Counted from the stretch's first letter, positions 28,184-37,200 are shown. The stretch: DNA of 64,000 bases from Salinibacterium sp. SWN248 (GCF_015864575.1 NZ_JADYWW010000001.1:1511719-1575718); one strand, 5' to 3'. Program-made: numbers and translations. Notes: generated by a model not told the origin, from the letters alone.

Positions 28184-29806
28184 ATGACATCCGCATCCAA
28201 GAGCAGCAAGCGAGTCCTTGCTGTCATTGCCGGCTCAGCAGCGTTCGCGCTCGCTTTGACCGGTTGCCAAGTTGGAGGAGACTCCAGCGGTGGCGGTTCC
28301 GAGTCGCTTATCGTGGGCACGACTGACAAAGTCACGTTCCTCGACCCGGCTGGTTCGTACGACAACGGTTCTTTCGCCCTGATGAATCAGGTGTTCCCGT
28401 TCTTGCTCAACTCGCCGCTGGGCACCTCCGATGTTGAACCTGACATTGCAGAGTCCGCGGAGTACACGAGCGACGACGAGTACACCGTAGTGCTCAAGTC
28501 GGGCCTCACGTTTGCCAACGGCAACGACCTCACGTCGTCAGACGTGAAGTTCAGCTTTGACCGTCAGGTTGCGATCAACGACGAGAACGGTCCTTCCGTG
28601 CTCTTGGGCAACATCGACAGCGTTGAAGCCGTCGATGACACCACCGTTGTCTTCCACTTGAAGAACGGAAACGACCAGACGTTCGCGCAGATCCTGTCGA
28701 GCCCGGCCGCCCCGATTGTTGACGAGGAAGTTTTCTCGGCTGACGCAGTCACCCCCGACGAGGAAATCGTTGATGGTATGGCGTTCGCTGGCCAGTACGT
28801 CATCGAAAGCTACGACTTCAACAACATCGTGTCGTTCACGGCCAACCCTGACTACCAGGGTGTTCTTGGCGCTGCAGCGACCGACAGCATCACGCTGAAG
28901 TACTACACCGATGCTTCGAACCTGAAGCTCGATGTTCAAGAGGGCAACATTGACGTCGCGCACCGCAGCCTGTCTGCAACCGACGTCGCTGACCTCGAGG
29001 GCAACGACAATGTCAACGTCATCGTTGGCCCCGGTGGCGAAATCCGCTACATCGTCTTCAACTTCGACACGCAGCCGTACGGCGCGAAGACTCCCGAGGC
29101 TGACGCCGCGAAGTCGCTCGCTGTTCGTGGTGCTGTTGCTGACCTCATCGACCGCCAGGAAATCTCTGACCAGGTTTACAAGGGCACCTACCTGCCGTTG
29201 TACTCCTACGTTCCGGACGGACTGACCGGCGCTACCGAGGTTCTCAAGGACCTCTACGGCGACGGCGACGGGGGACCGAGCGTTGAAGCAGCTCAGAAGC
29301 GTCTTGCTGATGCTGGTGTTGACACTCCAGTGAAGCTCAACCTCCAGTACAACCCTGACCACTACGGTGAGTCTTCGGGTGACGAGTACGCGTTGGTTAA
29401 GAGCCAGCTTGAGGCTGACGGAGTCTTCGAAGTCAACCTGCAGTCGACCGAGTGGGTTACCTACGCGAGTGAGCGTACGGCCGATGCTTACCCGGCTTAC
29501 CAGCTGGGTTGGTTCCCGGACTACTCCGACGCTGACAACTACCTGACCCCGTTCTTCGGTGATGGTAACTTCCTCGGAAACCACTACGCGGATGCCGAAG
29601 TCAACGATCTGATCGTTGCTCAGGCAACCGAACTCGACCCCGCCACGCGTGAGGGAATGATCGAGGACATTCAGGCGAAGGTTGGAGCTCAGCTGTCGAC
29701 CGTGCCGTTCCTTCAGGGAGCACAAATCGCTGTTACGGGCAAGGACGTTACCGGAGCTACGCTCGACGGTTCGTTCAAGTTCCGCTACGGCAGCTTGGCC
29801 AAGTAG
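28184..29806 (+). CDS. ABC transporter substrate-binding lipoprotein, family 5 (peptide/nickel)
   Basis: Extracytoplasmic binding protein of SBP family 5. The N-terminus has a basic stretch, a hydrophobic core and the lipobox LTGC (Cys at about residue 28), so it is a lipid-anchored protein on the outer face of the membrane. 540 aa. The order binding protein, DppB-type permease, DppC-type permease, ATPases predicts an oligopeptide-like importer. Ligand is unknown. Low Arg/Lys content and many Asp/Glu in the mature chain are noticeable. A stable hairpin follows the stop. Confidence 0.92.
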   Translation: MTSASKSSKRVLAVIAGSAAFALALTGCQVGGDSSGGGSESLIVGTTDKVTFLDPAGSYDNGSFALMNQVFPFLLNSPLGTSDVEPDIAESAEYTSDDEYTVVLKSGLTFANGNDLTSSDVKFSFDRQVAINDENGPSVLLGNIDSVEAVDDTTVVFHLKNGNDQTFAQILSSPAAPIVDEEVFSADAVTPDEEIVDGMAFAGQYVIESYDFNNIVSFTANPDYQGVLGAAATDSITLKYYTDASNLKLDVQEGNIDVAHRSLSATDVADLEGNDNVNVIVGPGGEIRYIVFNFDTQPYGAKTPEADAAKSLAVRGAVADLIDRQEISDQVYKGTYLPLYSYVPDGLTGATEVLKDLYGDGDGGPSVEAAQKRLADAGVDTPVKLNLQYNPDHYGESSGDEYALVKSQLEADGVFEVNLQSTEWVTYASERTADAYPAYQLGWFPDYSDADNYLTPFFGDGNFLGNHYADAEVNDLIVAQATELDPATREGMIEDIQAKVGAQLSTVPFLQGAQIAVTGKDVTGATLDGSFKFRYGSLAK

Positions 29807-29850
29807 GAGCAATTCGCTCTAGTTAGGCCTTGGCCTAGCGAAATGACTCA

Positions 29851-29885
29851 AGGGGGTGGCCCACACACAATGTGGGTCACCTCCT
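29851..29885 (+). promoter_or_regulatory. Hairpin between SBP and permease genes
   Basis: AGGGGGTGGCCCACA (29851-29865) pairs with TGTGGGTCACCTCCT (29871-29885), 15 pairs including two G-U, 5-nt loop. A second palindrome, TAGGCC-TT-GGCCTA, is at 29824-29837. There is no T-tract, so it is more likely an mRNA-stabilising or partial-termination element that keeps SBP expression high. Confidence 0.65.
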
Positions 29886-29914
29886 CGTCTTCGTTCTCTG
29901 CACGATAGGTAGGT

Positions 29915-31009
29915 ATGTCGCAGTCCGCTCCCGCCGTGATCAATCCGGCACAGTCAGAACCGCCCACCCGGCGTTTTCGGGGGATCACAAATCCTCTCGC
30001 TCGTTTTCTTATAGTCCGTTTTATCCTGATTTTCCCGACCGTGTTCATCCTTGTGACGATGGTGTTCTTGTTGATGCGCTCGATCGGTGATCCCATCACG
30101 GCGGCCCTGGGTGACCGTCTGACGGCCGCTCAGCTCGCTGAGCGCATTAGTGCTGCAGGCTACGACCGTCCGCTCTTGGTCCAATATTTCGAATACCTCG
30201 GGCAGGTCTTCACCGGCAACTTCGGCACCGCCATCACCGATGGTCGTCCCGTCTCCGAGTTGCTCGTGACCTACGGCAGTGCAACGCTCGAGCTCGCGTT
30301 CTACGCGGTTCTGGTGGCGCTGGTCGTCGGCATTCCCCTCGGTATGGTCGCGGCGTACTTCCGAGACAAGTGGCCGGATGCCGTGCTGCGTGTTGCCGCG
30401 ATCCTCGCCTACGCAACTCCGGTCTTCTTTGCGGGGCTGCTTCTCAAGCTCGTGTTTGCGGTGTGGCTGAAGGTGCTGCCGGTGGCAGGCCGAGCATCCA
30501 CTCGCACAGAGTTGCAACTGACGTCGCTCGACAACAAGTCGGGCATCTATCTGATTGACGCGTTCCGGCTCGGTAGCCCGGCAGCAATCGGTGATGTGCT
30601 CTCGCACGCCGTGCTGCCTGGTCTTGCGCTCGGTCTCCTCACGGCCGGCATCTTCTTGCGGCTCGTGCGCACCAATGTCATCGGTTCGCTATCGATGGAC
30701 TACGTGGATGCTGCGCGCTCTCGTGGCGTGAGCGAATACCGTCTCGTGCGCAAGCACGCCTACAAGCCCGCGCTTATTCCGATCATCACGGTGATCGGCT
30801 TGCAGATCGCCCTCCTGTTGGGAGGCGCGGTGCTGACTGAAACCACCTTCGAGTGGAAGGGCCTTGGCTTCAAGCTCGTCGAGTATCTGGGTGCTCGTGA
30901 CTTTGTAGCGGTGCAGGGCATCGTGGTGTTGCTCGCTGTGATCGTGGCACTGACCAACTTCATCGTCGACATCATTGCGGCGATTATCGACCCGAGGGTG
31001 AGGTACTAA
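29915..31009 (+). CDS. ABC transporter permease, DppB/OppB type
   Basis: First membrane subunit of the peptide-class importer. 364 aa with about six hydrophobic segments. The large loop between TM1 and TM2, with YDRPLLVQYFEYLGQVFTGN, is typical of DppB. The cytoplasmic EAA loop is visible as DAARSRGVSEYRLVRKHAYK (about 270). ATG 29915, 108 bp after the binding-protein gene; the next permease starts 2 bp after its stop. Confidence 0.93.
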   Translation: MSQSAPAVINPAQSEPPTRRFRGITNPLARFLIVRFILIFPTVFILVTMVFLLMRSIGDPITAALGDRLTAAQLAERISAAGYDRPLLVQYFEYLGQVFTGNFGTAITDGRPVSELLVTYGSATLELAFYAVLVALVVGIPLGMVAAYFRDKWPDAVLRVAAILAYATPVFFAGLLLKLVFAVWLKVLPVAGRASTRTELQLTSLDNKSGIYLIDAFRLGSPAAIGDVLSHAVLPGLALGLLTAGIFLRLVRTNVIGSLSMDYVDAARSRGVSEYRLVRKHAYKPALIPIITVIGLQIALLLGGAVLTETTFEWKGLGFKLVEYLGARDFVAVQGIVVLLAVIVALTNFIVDIIAAIIDPRVRY

Positions 31010-31011
31010 TC

Positions 31012-32040
31012 ATGACAACGACACCCTCACGTTTTGTGGCTGTGTGGCGCAAACTGCCTATTGTTCATCAGGTCCGCCAGTCGGTAGGGCTCCAGCGCGG
31101 CATGCTTGTTGCCGGGCTCATCTTGACGGGCATCTTCTTGCTGACGGCACTTTTTGCTCCGCTGCTTGCTCCCTACGGTTTCTCGCAATTGCGCGACGAC
31201 GAAGGTTCCTTTGGCGCGCAGGTTCCGCCGGGCGGCCAACACATTTTGGGCACCACCGTCGGTGGCTACGATGTGCTCTCGCGAGTGATTTGGGGTTCGC
31301 GTACCGCGCTGCTCGTGATCGTCGTCGCCGTTGCGCTGTCGATCTTTGCTGGAGTGCTTCTCGGTCTGGTCTCGGGTTACCTCGGCAGCTGGATCGACCG
31401 CGTTCTCGTGGTTATCTCTGACGCGGTGTACGCGTTCCCGACCCTCCTGCTCGCGATCGTCGCGGCTATTGCGATTAGCGGTGGCCAGTCGAGTTTCTGG
31501 GGTGGTGTGTTTGCGGCGGCGGTATCGATCACTGTGGTCTATATCCCGCAGTATTTCCGCGTCATCCGTGCTGAAACGGTGCGCATCAAGTCGGAGGCCT
31601 ACGTCGAGTCGGCGAAGGTCATTGGCTCAAGCACTCCGCGGATCATGTTCCGTCACGTGTTCCGCAACGCGACGCGCACCCTGCCCTTGATCTTCACGCT
31701 CAACAGCTCGGAGGCCATCCTGACTCTCGCGGGTCTTGGCTTCCTCGGCTTCGGTATTGAGCCGTCCGCTGCGGCCGAGTGGGGTTACGACCTCAACAAG
31801 TCGATTTCGGATGTCACGAGCGGCATTTGGTGGACGTCGCTGTTCCCCGGGCTCGCGATCGTTCTCGTAGTTCTCGGAATCACTCTGGTGGGGGAGTCTC
31901 TCAATGACCTCGCTGATCCCCGCTTGCGCACGCGTCGTCGTGCCGACCAGTCGGCGCCGGTTCTCGAAACCGCCGCTCTCTCGACGGTCGACCTTGATGG
32001 CGATGTGAATTCTATTGACCCGCTGGAGGCTCGCTCATGA
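31012..32040 (+). CDS. ABC transporter permease, DppC/OppC type
   Basis: Second membrane subunit of the importer. 342 aa. An N-terminal OppC-type TM helix (GMLVAGLILTGIFLLTALFA) is followed by the binding-protein-dependent transport domain; the EAA loop reads VESAKVIGSSTPRIMFRHVF. ATG 31012; the stop overlaps the ATPase start by 4 bases (ATGA). Confidence 0.93.
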   Translation: MTTTPSRFVAVWRKLPIVHQVRQSVGLQRGMLVAGLILTGIFLLTALFAPLLAPYGFSQLRDDEGSFGAQVPPGGQHILGTTVGGYDVLSRVIWGSRTALLVIVVAVALSIFAGVLLGLVSGYLGSWIDRVLVVISDAVYAFPTLLLAIVAAIAISGGQSSFWGGVFAAAVSITVVYIPQYFRVIRAETVRIKSEAYVESAKVIGSSTPRIMFRHVFRNATRTLPLIFTLNSSEAILTLAGLGFLGFGIEPSAAAEWGYDLNKSISDVTSGIWWTSLFPGLAIVLVVLGITLVGESLNDLADPRLRTRRRADQSAPVLETAALSTVDLDGDVNSIDPLEARS

Positions 32041-33716
32041 GCAACATTGTTGAGATCAGGAATCTCGAAGTAACGTTCGCGACCGATGGCGGAGACGTCA
32101 AAGCTGTCGATGATGTGTCGCTGAGTCTCGCTCCGGGCGAGGTTCTAGCGATCGTCGGCGAGAGTGGCAGTGGCAAGAGCGTGACGGCCAAGTCTGTTCT
32201 CGGGCTGTTGCCCGAGACGGCGGTGTCACGCGGTGCCATTGTGCTCAATGGCAAAGAAGTTATTGGCATGTCGGGCAAGCGTTTGCGTGAGCTTCGTGGC
32301 GTCGACGTGGCGATGGTCTTCCAGGAGCCATCGACAGCGCTCAATCCCGTTTTCACGGTGGGGTGGCAAATCGCAGAGGGGCTTCGCGCCCACGGCAATG
32401 TGAGCAAGCGCGAGGCTCGAACGAAAGCGATCGAGATCCTGCGCAAGGTGGGCATTCCGGAGCCAGAGTCGCGCGTTGACTACTACCCGCACCAGTTCTC
32501 GGGTGGACAGAAGCAGCGTGTCGTCATCGCCATGGCGCTCGTGCTCGAGCCAGAGCTCATCGTGGCCGACGAGCCAACAACCGCTCTGGATGTCACCGTT
32601 CAGGCAGAAATCCTCGATCTGCTGCGCCGGTGCCGTGATGAGTTCGGTGCCGCGATCATCCTGATCACCCACAACATGGGTATCGTCGCCGATCTCTCCG
32701 ATCGTGTTGCCGTGATGTATCAGGGCAAGCTGGTTGAAGAAGCCCCAGCTCAGCAGTTGTTTGATTCGGCCAAGCACCCTTACACGCAGAAGTTGCTTGC
32801 CGCCGTTCCACGTATCGGTTCTGGTGCTTCGCGCGCCGCGGCACGCGTGTCTGATCGTGCGGCTGCTGGAGGCGAGAAGGATGTCGAACCTGTCGTCATC
32901 GCTGACAACCTCGAGATCGAGTTCCCGGGCCGTTTCGGTCGCGCACCGTTCCGTGCTGTCGATCGCGTGAGCTTCACAATCTCACCCGGCGAAGTCCTCG
33001 GGCTGGTCGGCGAGAGCGGTTCGGGCAAAACCACGATCGGTCGTGCCATTGGTGGGCTCAACAAAATCACCGGTGGTTCGTTGTCTGTTCTGGGCCACGA
33101 GATGCTGGGCTTCAAGGAACGTCAGTTTCGGCCACTGCGCAGCGACATTGGTTTCGTCTTCCAAGACCCTGCCTCCAGCTTCAACCCGCTGCTCACCATC
33201 GCCCAGTGCGTTGCTGAGCCGCTGATCGTGCACGGTAAGGCCGAAGACCCGAACGATGCGCGCGGACGTGTTGACGAGCTTCTCGAGGCCGTTCAGTTGC
33301 CGCGCGCTTTCGGCGACCGTTTCCCGCATGAGCTGAGCGGTGGACAGCGCCAGCGCGCCAGCCTCGCGCGTTCACTCGCGCTGCGGCCGCGGCTGCTGAT
33401 CGCCGACGAACCGACGAGTGCGCTTGACGTGTCGGTTCAAGCGAAAGTGCTTGAGTTGTTCGCTGATCTGCAACGGGATCTCGGATTCGCGGCCCTGTTC
33501 ATTAGTCACGATCTTGCGGTTGTCGATATGCTCTCCGATCGCATTGCGGTGCTCTACAAGGGGCAGCTTGTCGAGGAAGGCGTGGGGTCTGAGGTGCTCG
33601 GCAATCCGCAGCATCCGTACACTCAACGACTGTTGGCATCGCTGCCCGTGCCGGATCCTCGCGAGCAGACCGAGCGCCGCGAAGCACTGAGGGCGCTGAC
33701 TGCCGTAGATTATTGA
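32037..33716 (+). CDS. ABC transporter ATP-binding protein, fused DppD-DppF type
   Basis: One polypeptide of 559 aa with two complete nucleotide-binding domains. Domain 1: Walker A GESGSGKS (about 41), signature FSGGQKQRV, Walker B LIVADEPTTALD. Domain 2: Walker A GESGSGKT (about 325), signature LSGGQRQRA, Walker B LLIADEPTSALD. Each has the oligopeptide C-terminal extension (HPYTQ-L-L). All catalytic residues look intact, so this protein alone could energise the two permeases. Translationally coupled to the permease; another ATPase gene starts 1 bp after its stop. Confidence 0.94.
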   Translation: MSNIVEIRNLEVTFATDGGDVKAVDDVSLSLAPGEVLAIVGESGSGKSVTAKSVLGLLPETAVSRGAIVLNGKEVIGMSGKRLRELRGVDVAMVFQEPSTALNPVFTVGWQIAEGLRAHGNVSKREARTKAIEILRKVGIPEPESRVDYYPHQFSGGQKQRVVIAMALVLEPELIVADEPTTALDVTVQAEILDLLRRCRDEFGAAIILITHNMGIVADLSDRVAVMYQGKLVEEAPAQQLFDSAKHPYTQKLLAAVPRIGSGASRAAARVSDRAAAGGEKDVEPVVIADNLEIEFPGRFGRAPFRAVDRVSFTISPGEVLGLVGESGSGKTTIGRAIGGLNKITGGSLSVLGHEMLGFKERQFRPLRSDIGFVFQDPASSFNPLLTIAQCVAEPLIVHGKAEDPNDARGRVDELLEAVQLPRAFGDRFPHELSGGQRQRASLARSLALRPRLLIADEPTSALDVSVQAKVLELFADLQRDLGFAALFISHDLAVVDMLSDRIAVLYKGQLVEEGVGSEVLGNPQHPYTQRLLASLPVPDPREQTERREALRALTAVDY

Positions 33717-33717
33717 G

Positions 33718-34539
33718 GTGACTTCTACTCAGCCCACCGTGAGCGCCCGCGACTTGTCGCTGCGTTACCCGTCACGGAACCCTGAAACGCGTTCGGTTGC
33801 CGTCAATGGGCTGAGTTTTGAGATTGCCGCTGGCGAAGTATTGACTGTCGTGGGCGAGAGCGGCTCGGGCAAGAGCACTCTCGCCAAAGCGATTGCCCTT
33901 CACGCCGAGACGGGCGCCTACGGCTCGCCGCTGTTCAGCGGGGGAGAGCTCTCTGTGCTCGGCACCGAACTGCGCTCGGTGAGTCGGCGCAAGCGCGATC
34001 ACTTGAGCTTGCGCGTGGGCTACCTGCCTCAGGATGCCGGTAATCACCTCAACAGTCGTCTCACGGTTGGCGAGAACATCGCCGAACCAATTTTCGTGCG
34101 CGATCGTCGTTTCAATCAAAGAGAAGCTGCCGAGGCTGTGGCGACCCTCATTGACACGGTGCGTTTGCCGCTTTCGGTCATGAACCGCTACCCGTACGAG
34201 TTGAGCAAGGGGCAGCGTCAACGTGTTGCGATCGCCCGCGCCATGATCTTGGAACCGCAACTTCTCGTGGCCGACGACCCCACCGCGGGTATTGACGTCA
34301 ACGTGCGCGCAGCCATCCTTGACCTCATCGTTGATCTGCAAGCGCAGCGCGAATTCTCGGCACTGCTGGTCACCGCTGACCTGGCCGCGGTTCGCCGGGT
34401 GGCGACGAATGTTGCCATCATGCATCGCGGCATCCTCGTCGGCACCGGAGAGCTGTCAGAAGTCCTTTCCGACCCGTGGCATCCCTACGTGAAGGGGCTC
34501 GCCAACTCACTTGTGGAGCTCGAACGTGACCAACACTAG
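33718..34539 (+). CDS. Third ABC ATPase of the operon, with altered motifs
   Basis: Single nucleotide-binding domain, 273 aa. Walker A GESGSGKS is normal, but the signature is LSKGQRQRV instead of LSGGQ, and after Walker B the catalytic Glu is replaced: LLVADDPTAGID rather than DEP. It also retains the C-terminal HPYVKGL of peptide-class ATPases. The operon already encodes a complete double ATPase, so this may be a regulatory or slow-hydrolysing subunit, or belong to another complex. GTG 33718. The end overlaps the lactonase-like gene by 14 bases. Confidence 0.85.
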   Translation: MTSTQPTVSARDLSLRYPSRNPETRSVAVNGLSFEIAAGEVLTVVGESGSGKSTLAKAIALHAETGAYGSPLFSGGELSVLGTELRSVSRRKRDHLSLRVGYLPQDAGNHLNSRLTVGENIAEPIFVRDRRFNQREAAEAVATLIDTVRLPLSVMNRYPYELSKGQRQRVAIARAMILEPQLLVADDPTAGIDVNVRAAILDLIVDLQAQREFSALLVTADLAAVRRVATNVAIMHRGILVGTGELSEVLSDPWHPYVKGLANSLVELERDQH

Positions 34540-35563
34540 AGAAACAACGCCCGACATCACTCCCGTGCCTGCCTCGACCTGGTTGGTCGGCGGCTGGGGT
34601 GCTGACATGGAGTGCGAGTCCGAAGGCATCTCTGTCCTGCGCAGTAGGCCGGATGGATCGCTCGAGCTCGCGCACCGCGTTGCAGACGTGCCCTCGGCAT
34701 CCTTCATCGTGGTCGACGGTGACCGGGTGTATTCGACGCTCGAAGGATCAGGCCAGGTCGCAGCATTCGAGCGCGATGGCGAGACACTCAGCAATCCGGC
34801 GTTCACCGCTAGCGGAGGTCAATACCCCTGCCACATCACGGTTCACGGCTCCACGATTATTGCTGCAAACTATGGCACCGGCACGCTCGGAGTGATTGAA
34901 GCCGGCGCTGAGTCCACGGCGCTCGACACGCGTCAGGTCGTCGAGACTGTTGGCCTCGGTCCGCGACCGCAACAGGAGGGGCCGCACGCGCACTCCTCCG
35001 TTTTTGTCGATGACAACACCCTCTTCACGCTCGATTTGGGCGCCGACCTCATCCGCATTTTTAGCTATGCCGATTTCGCGATCGAACAGATCGCTGAGCT
35101 CGCTACCCCGGCAGGGTTTGGGCCGCGCGATATCGTCGCCCGCCCCGGCAATCTGTTCTATGTGCTGGGGGAACACGGATGCGGCTTGCTCGTTGTCGAG
35201 TGGAAGAACCGTGCACTGAAGCAACTGTGCTCCATCGCGCTGCCCGGTGCTGTGGAAGGCGACCAAGCCTCCGCAATCGCGATCTCTGCAGACGGCCGTT
35301 TCGCCTATGCCGGCGTGCGCCATAGTAACCAGATTGCGGTCATGACGATTGCCGACGATGGTCGCAGCGTTGCACCGCTTACTTCTGTGTCGTGCGAGGG
35401 GAACTGGCCGCGACACATCATCATGGGCGACGACATTCTTCACGTCTGCAACCAGTATTCGCACGAAGTGGCTAGTTTCAGAATCGATCCGAACGGTATT
35501 CCGCAGCTGATTGCCCCGCCAACTCGGGTACTTTCGCCAACATACCTCGCCAGAATCGTCTGA
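34526..35563 (+). CDS. Lactonase-family beta-propeller protein
   Basis: 345-aa protein of the 7-bladed propeller lactonase family (6-phosphogluconolactonase YbhE-like). Repeating blades are visible, such as CHITVHGSTIIAANYGTGTL, GPHAHSSVFVDDNTLFTLDL and WPRHIIMGDDILHVCNQYSH. GTG 34526 has GGAG 8 bases upstream and overlaps the ATPase gene, so it belongs to the transporter operon. That suggests it acts on the imported compound or a metabolite of it. Enzyme activity is not proven for most members. Confidence 0.85.
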   Translation: MTNTRETTPDITPVPASTWLVGGWGADMECESEGISVLRSRPDGSLELAHRVADVPSASFIVVDGDRVYSTLEGSGQVAAFERDGETLSNPAFTASGGQYPCHITVHGSTIIAANYGTGTLGVIEAGAESTALDTRQVVETVGLGPRPQQEGPHAHSSVFVDDNTLFTLDLGADLIRIFSYADFAIEQIAELATPAGFGPRDIVARPGNLFYVLGEHGCGLLVVEWKNRALKQLCSIALPGAVEGDQASAIAISADGRFAYAGVRHSNQIAVMTIADDGRSVAPLTSVSCEGNWPRHIIMGDDILHVCNQYSHEVASFRIDPNGIPQLIAPPTRVLSPTYLARIV

Positions 35564-35614
35564 TGGTTTTTCAACTGCGAAATCATTTGCTAAAGTAATT
35601 GAGTTGCACAGCGA

Positions 35615-35687
35615 TCCTCGATAGCTCAATTGGCAGAGCAACGCACTGTTAATGCGTAGGTTCTTGGTTCGAGTCCAAGTCGAGGAG
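35615..35687 (+). tRNA. tRNA-Asn (GTT)
   Basis: 73 nt, acceptor TCCTCGA/TCGAGGA with seven perfect pairs, D-arm TAGCTCAATTGGCAGAGCA, anticodon loop CTGTTAA giving GTT, T-arm TTGGTTCGAGTCCAA, discriminator G, no encoded CCA. Its 3' 34 bases plus one base recur at 49,328-49,362, so it is the attachment site of the following island. Confidence 0.97.
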
Positions 35688-35688
35688 C
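35654..35688. repeat. attL, 35-bp direct repeat within tRNA-Asn
   Basis: Starts GCGTAGGTTCTTGGTTCGAG and ends CGAGGAGC; identical to 49,328-49,362. It covers the anticodon-stem 3' strand through the T-arm and acceptor, the usual crossover region for tRNA-targeting integrases. Confidence 0.92.
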
Positions 35689-35692
35689 GGAC

Positions 35693-35727
35693 GCCCCCTG
35701 AATTCCACGGAATTCGGGGGGCTTTTT
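35693..35727 (+). terminator. Intrinsic terminator after tRNA-Asn (carried by the island)
   Basis: GCCCCCTGAATTCC (35693-35706) pairs with GGAATTCGGGGGGC (35709-35722), 14 pairs with one G-U, followed by TTTTT. It lies 5 bp past the tRNA, just inside the island, replacing the chromosomal terminator now found after attR. Confidence 0.9.
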
Positions 35728-35961
35728 GTTTTCCGATTTATTCGAGAGACGAACATTGGCCAGCAACGTGGCCAAAAACCCGTCTTTGAGCAGCGACGGC
35801 GATGGATGCTCGTATGCGACGAGCACTACTCCGTACTGGCGGGTGGGGCTGGCAGTCTCGACGAAAGCTCATGGCCAGCTCCATATCGTTACCGACGGAT
35901 CGCTTGCCATCCACGTTGTCGACGAAAAGAAGAATTGAACGACTTGGGTCGCAGAAAAACC

Positions 35962-35999
35962 AAAGGCAGGCACCCAAGAGAGTCCGGGTACTTGCCTTT
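35962..35999. terminator. Possible bidirectional terminator
   Basis: AAAGGCAGGCACCC (35962-35975) and GGGTACTTGCCTTT (35986-35999) form an imperfect 14-bp stem with A/T-rich ends. It lies in the 540-bp stretch (35,690-36,233) between the tRNA and the first island gene; no convincing gene is seen in that stretch. Confidence 0.45.
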
Positions 36000-36233
36000 A
36001 GTGCGTGTGAGATGCTGCCGCGCACAGCCCCGATAGCACCTGAAGGACGGGTGCGTCAGATGAACGCGCCCTGCAAGCTAATCCTGTCTCTCAAAGCGGC
36101 TCTGTTTTCTGCTCTGTGGCCCGTACTGGGGCACGCGCAGACCTGATGGGCGTCACTAGGCTTTTGGGCGGCCGGATACGCACAGCAACCGAGGCGTTTT
36201 CTTTTCGTCTGGCCGTTACAGACAAGGTGTGAA

Positions 36234-36761
36234 TTGACCATTCCAGATGTTCCAACAAATCCCGAAGAACCGACTGGCGAGCCTGCTGCTCCCGAGGCCC
36301 CGTCAGCGGGTGCCACCACTGAGCCTGCTGCTGAGGCGAAAGAGGTAGGGTCGTTCAAAGCTCTGATTACGCGACTTCCGTTGTGGGCTCGCATTGCAAT
36401 CCCCGCGGCCGTTGTTGTGGTGATCGCAGTGATTGTTCTGCTCGCAATTTTGGCGGCACAGCCGTCGAAGTTCACCGCCTCTCTTGACTCGTGCGGGTTG
36501 GAAAGCAATTCGGCTGCACGTATCGGCGATGCTGGCCAGAGCCTCATCCTTGACATGGAAGGCGAGGAGGACTGGGAGAAGCTCACCTACAACGAAGTCT
36601 TCTGTGTACTTGACGAACTTGAGGTGCCTGACAGCGTCACCGCTCAGATGGGTGAAACCCGTTCGCTCGATGGTCGCCAGACTGCCGAGTGGGACGACAT
36701 CAAAGCATCCTGGTCCTATCACCCCGATGACGGGTTAGACCTCATCCTTTCGTTCAACTAG
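36234..36761 (+). CDS. Island membrane-anchored hypothetical protein (RLPLWA motif)
   Basis: 175 aa. A Pro/Glu/Ala-rich N-terminal ~40 residues is followed by a juxtamembrane ITRLPLWARIAIP, one TM helix (about 52-76, AAVVVVIAVIVLLAIL), and an extracellular-type C-terminal domain with two Cys (DSCGL, EVFCVL). TTG start with AAGGTG 6 bases upstream. The RLPLWA[RK]I-x-[IV]P segment is shared with the zinc-ribbon protein at 41,066-41,941. Function unknown. Followed by a strong terminator. Confidence 0.7.
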   Translation: MTIPDVPTNPEEPTGEPAAPEAPSAGATTEPAAEAKEVGSFKALITRLPLWARIAIPAAVVVVIAVIVLLAILAAQPSKFTASLDSCGLESNSAARIGDAGQSLILDMEGEEDWEKLTYNEVFCVLDELEVPDSVTAQMGETRSLDGRQTAEWDDIKASWSYHPDDGLDLILSFN

Positions 36762-36770
36762 CTTGCATCA

Positions 36771-36823
36771 GCCATCAGGTCACAGCCGGGTTTCGACTCT
36801 GCCGCTGCGACCTGATGGCTTTT
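36771..36823 (+). terminator. Intrinsic terminator after 36,761
   Basis: GCCATCAGGTC (36771-36781) pairs perfectly with GACCTGATGGC (36809-36819), followed by TTTTC. The 27-nt interior can pair further. Confidence 0.85.
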
Positions 36824-36884
36824 CTGCACCCGGAGGTCAGGTTGCTGCGGGCCAATGTCTTCCGCGCATGGGACGATCAGGCTC

Positions 36885-37200
36885 ATGTCTGGCATCTCGA
36901 TCGGCTACGCCCGCGTTTCCACCCACGACCAAGACCTCACAGCTCAGCAGGATGGGCTCACAGCTCTTGGTGTCGCCACTGACCGCATTTATGTCGATCA
37001 CGGGCTGACGGGAACGAATCGTGACCGCCCTGGTCTGCGTGAGGCGCTGGCGGCGTGTAGGTTCGCAGCGCCCATGACCGAAGTCCTCGCTTTCCGCTTG
37101 CGGTGAAACACCTAGACCGATGGATTCGCTCATCCTTCGGCAGAAGTCTCAACTTCACTGACGCTGACAGTCTCGTTTCGATGAGATATGGTCAGCCGAA
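36885..37200 (+). pseudogene. Serine recombinase (resolvase) remnant
   Basis: ATG 36885 opens MSGISIGYARVSTHDQDLTA, the N-terminal resolvase motif with catalytic Ser, and continues ~73 residues to a stop at 37,106. The expected next block (K-L-D-R-L-x-R-S) is found in another frame from ~37,095 as VKHLDRWIRSS, then NFTDADSLVSM, and homology stops near 37,200. A frameshift plus loss of the rest of the catalytic domain and the DNA-binding region make it non-functional. Probably left from an earlier mobile element or inversion system in the island. Confidence 0.75.

Noticed and set aside
35626-35826. Minus-strand ORF ending GLEPRTYALTVRCSAN at tRNA-Asn
   Set aside because: This is the familiar antisense reading of a tRNA 3' end and is frequently mis-annotated as a protein.
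35726-35938. 70-codon ORF between tRNA-Asn and the first island gene, considered as an integrase remnant
   Set aside because: No tyrosine-integrase motifs (R...HxxR...Y) and no ribosome site; composition fits non-coding DNA.
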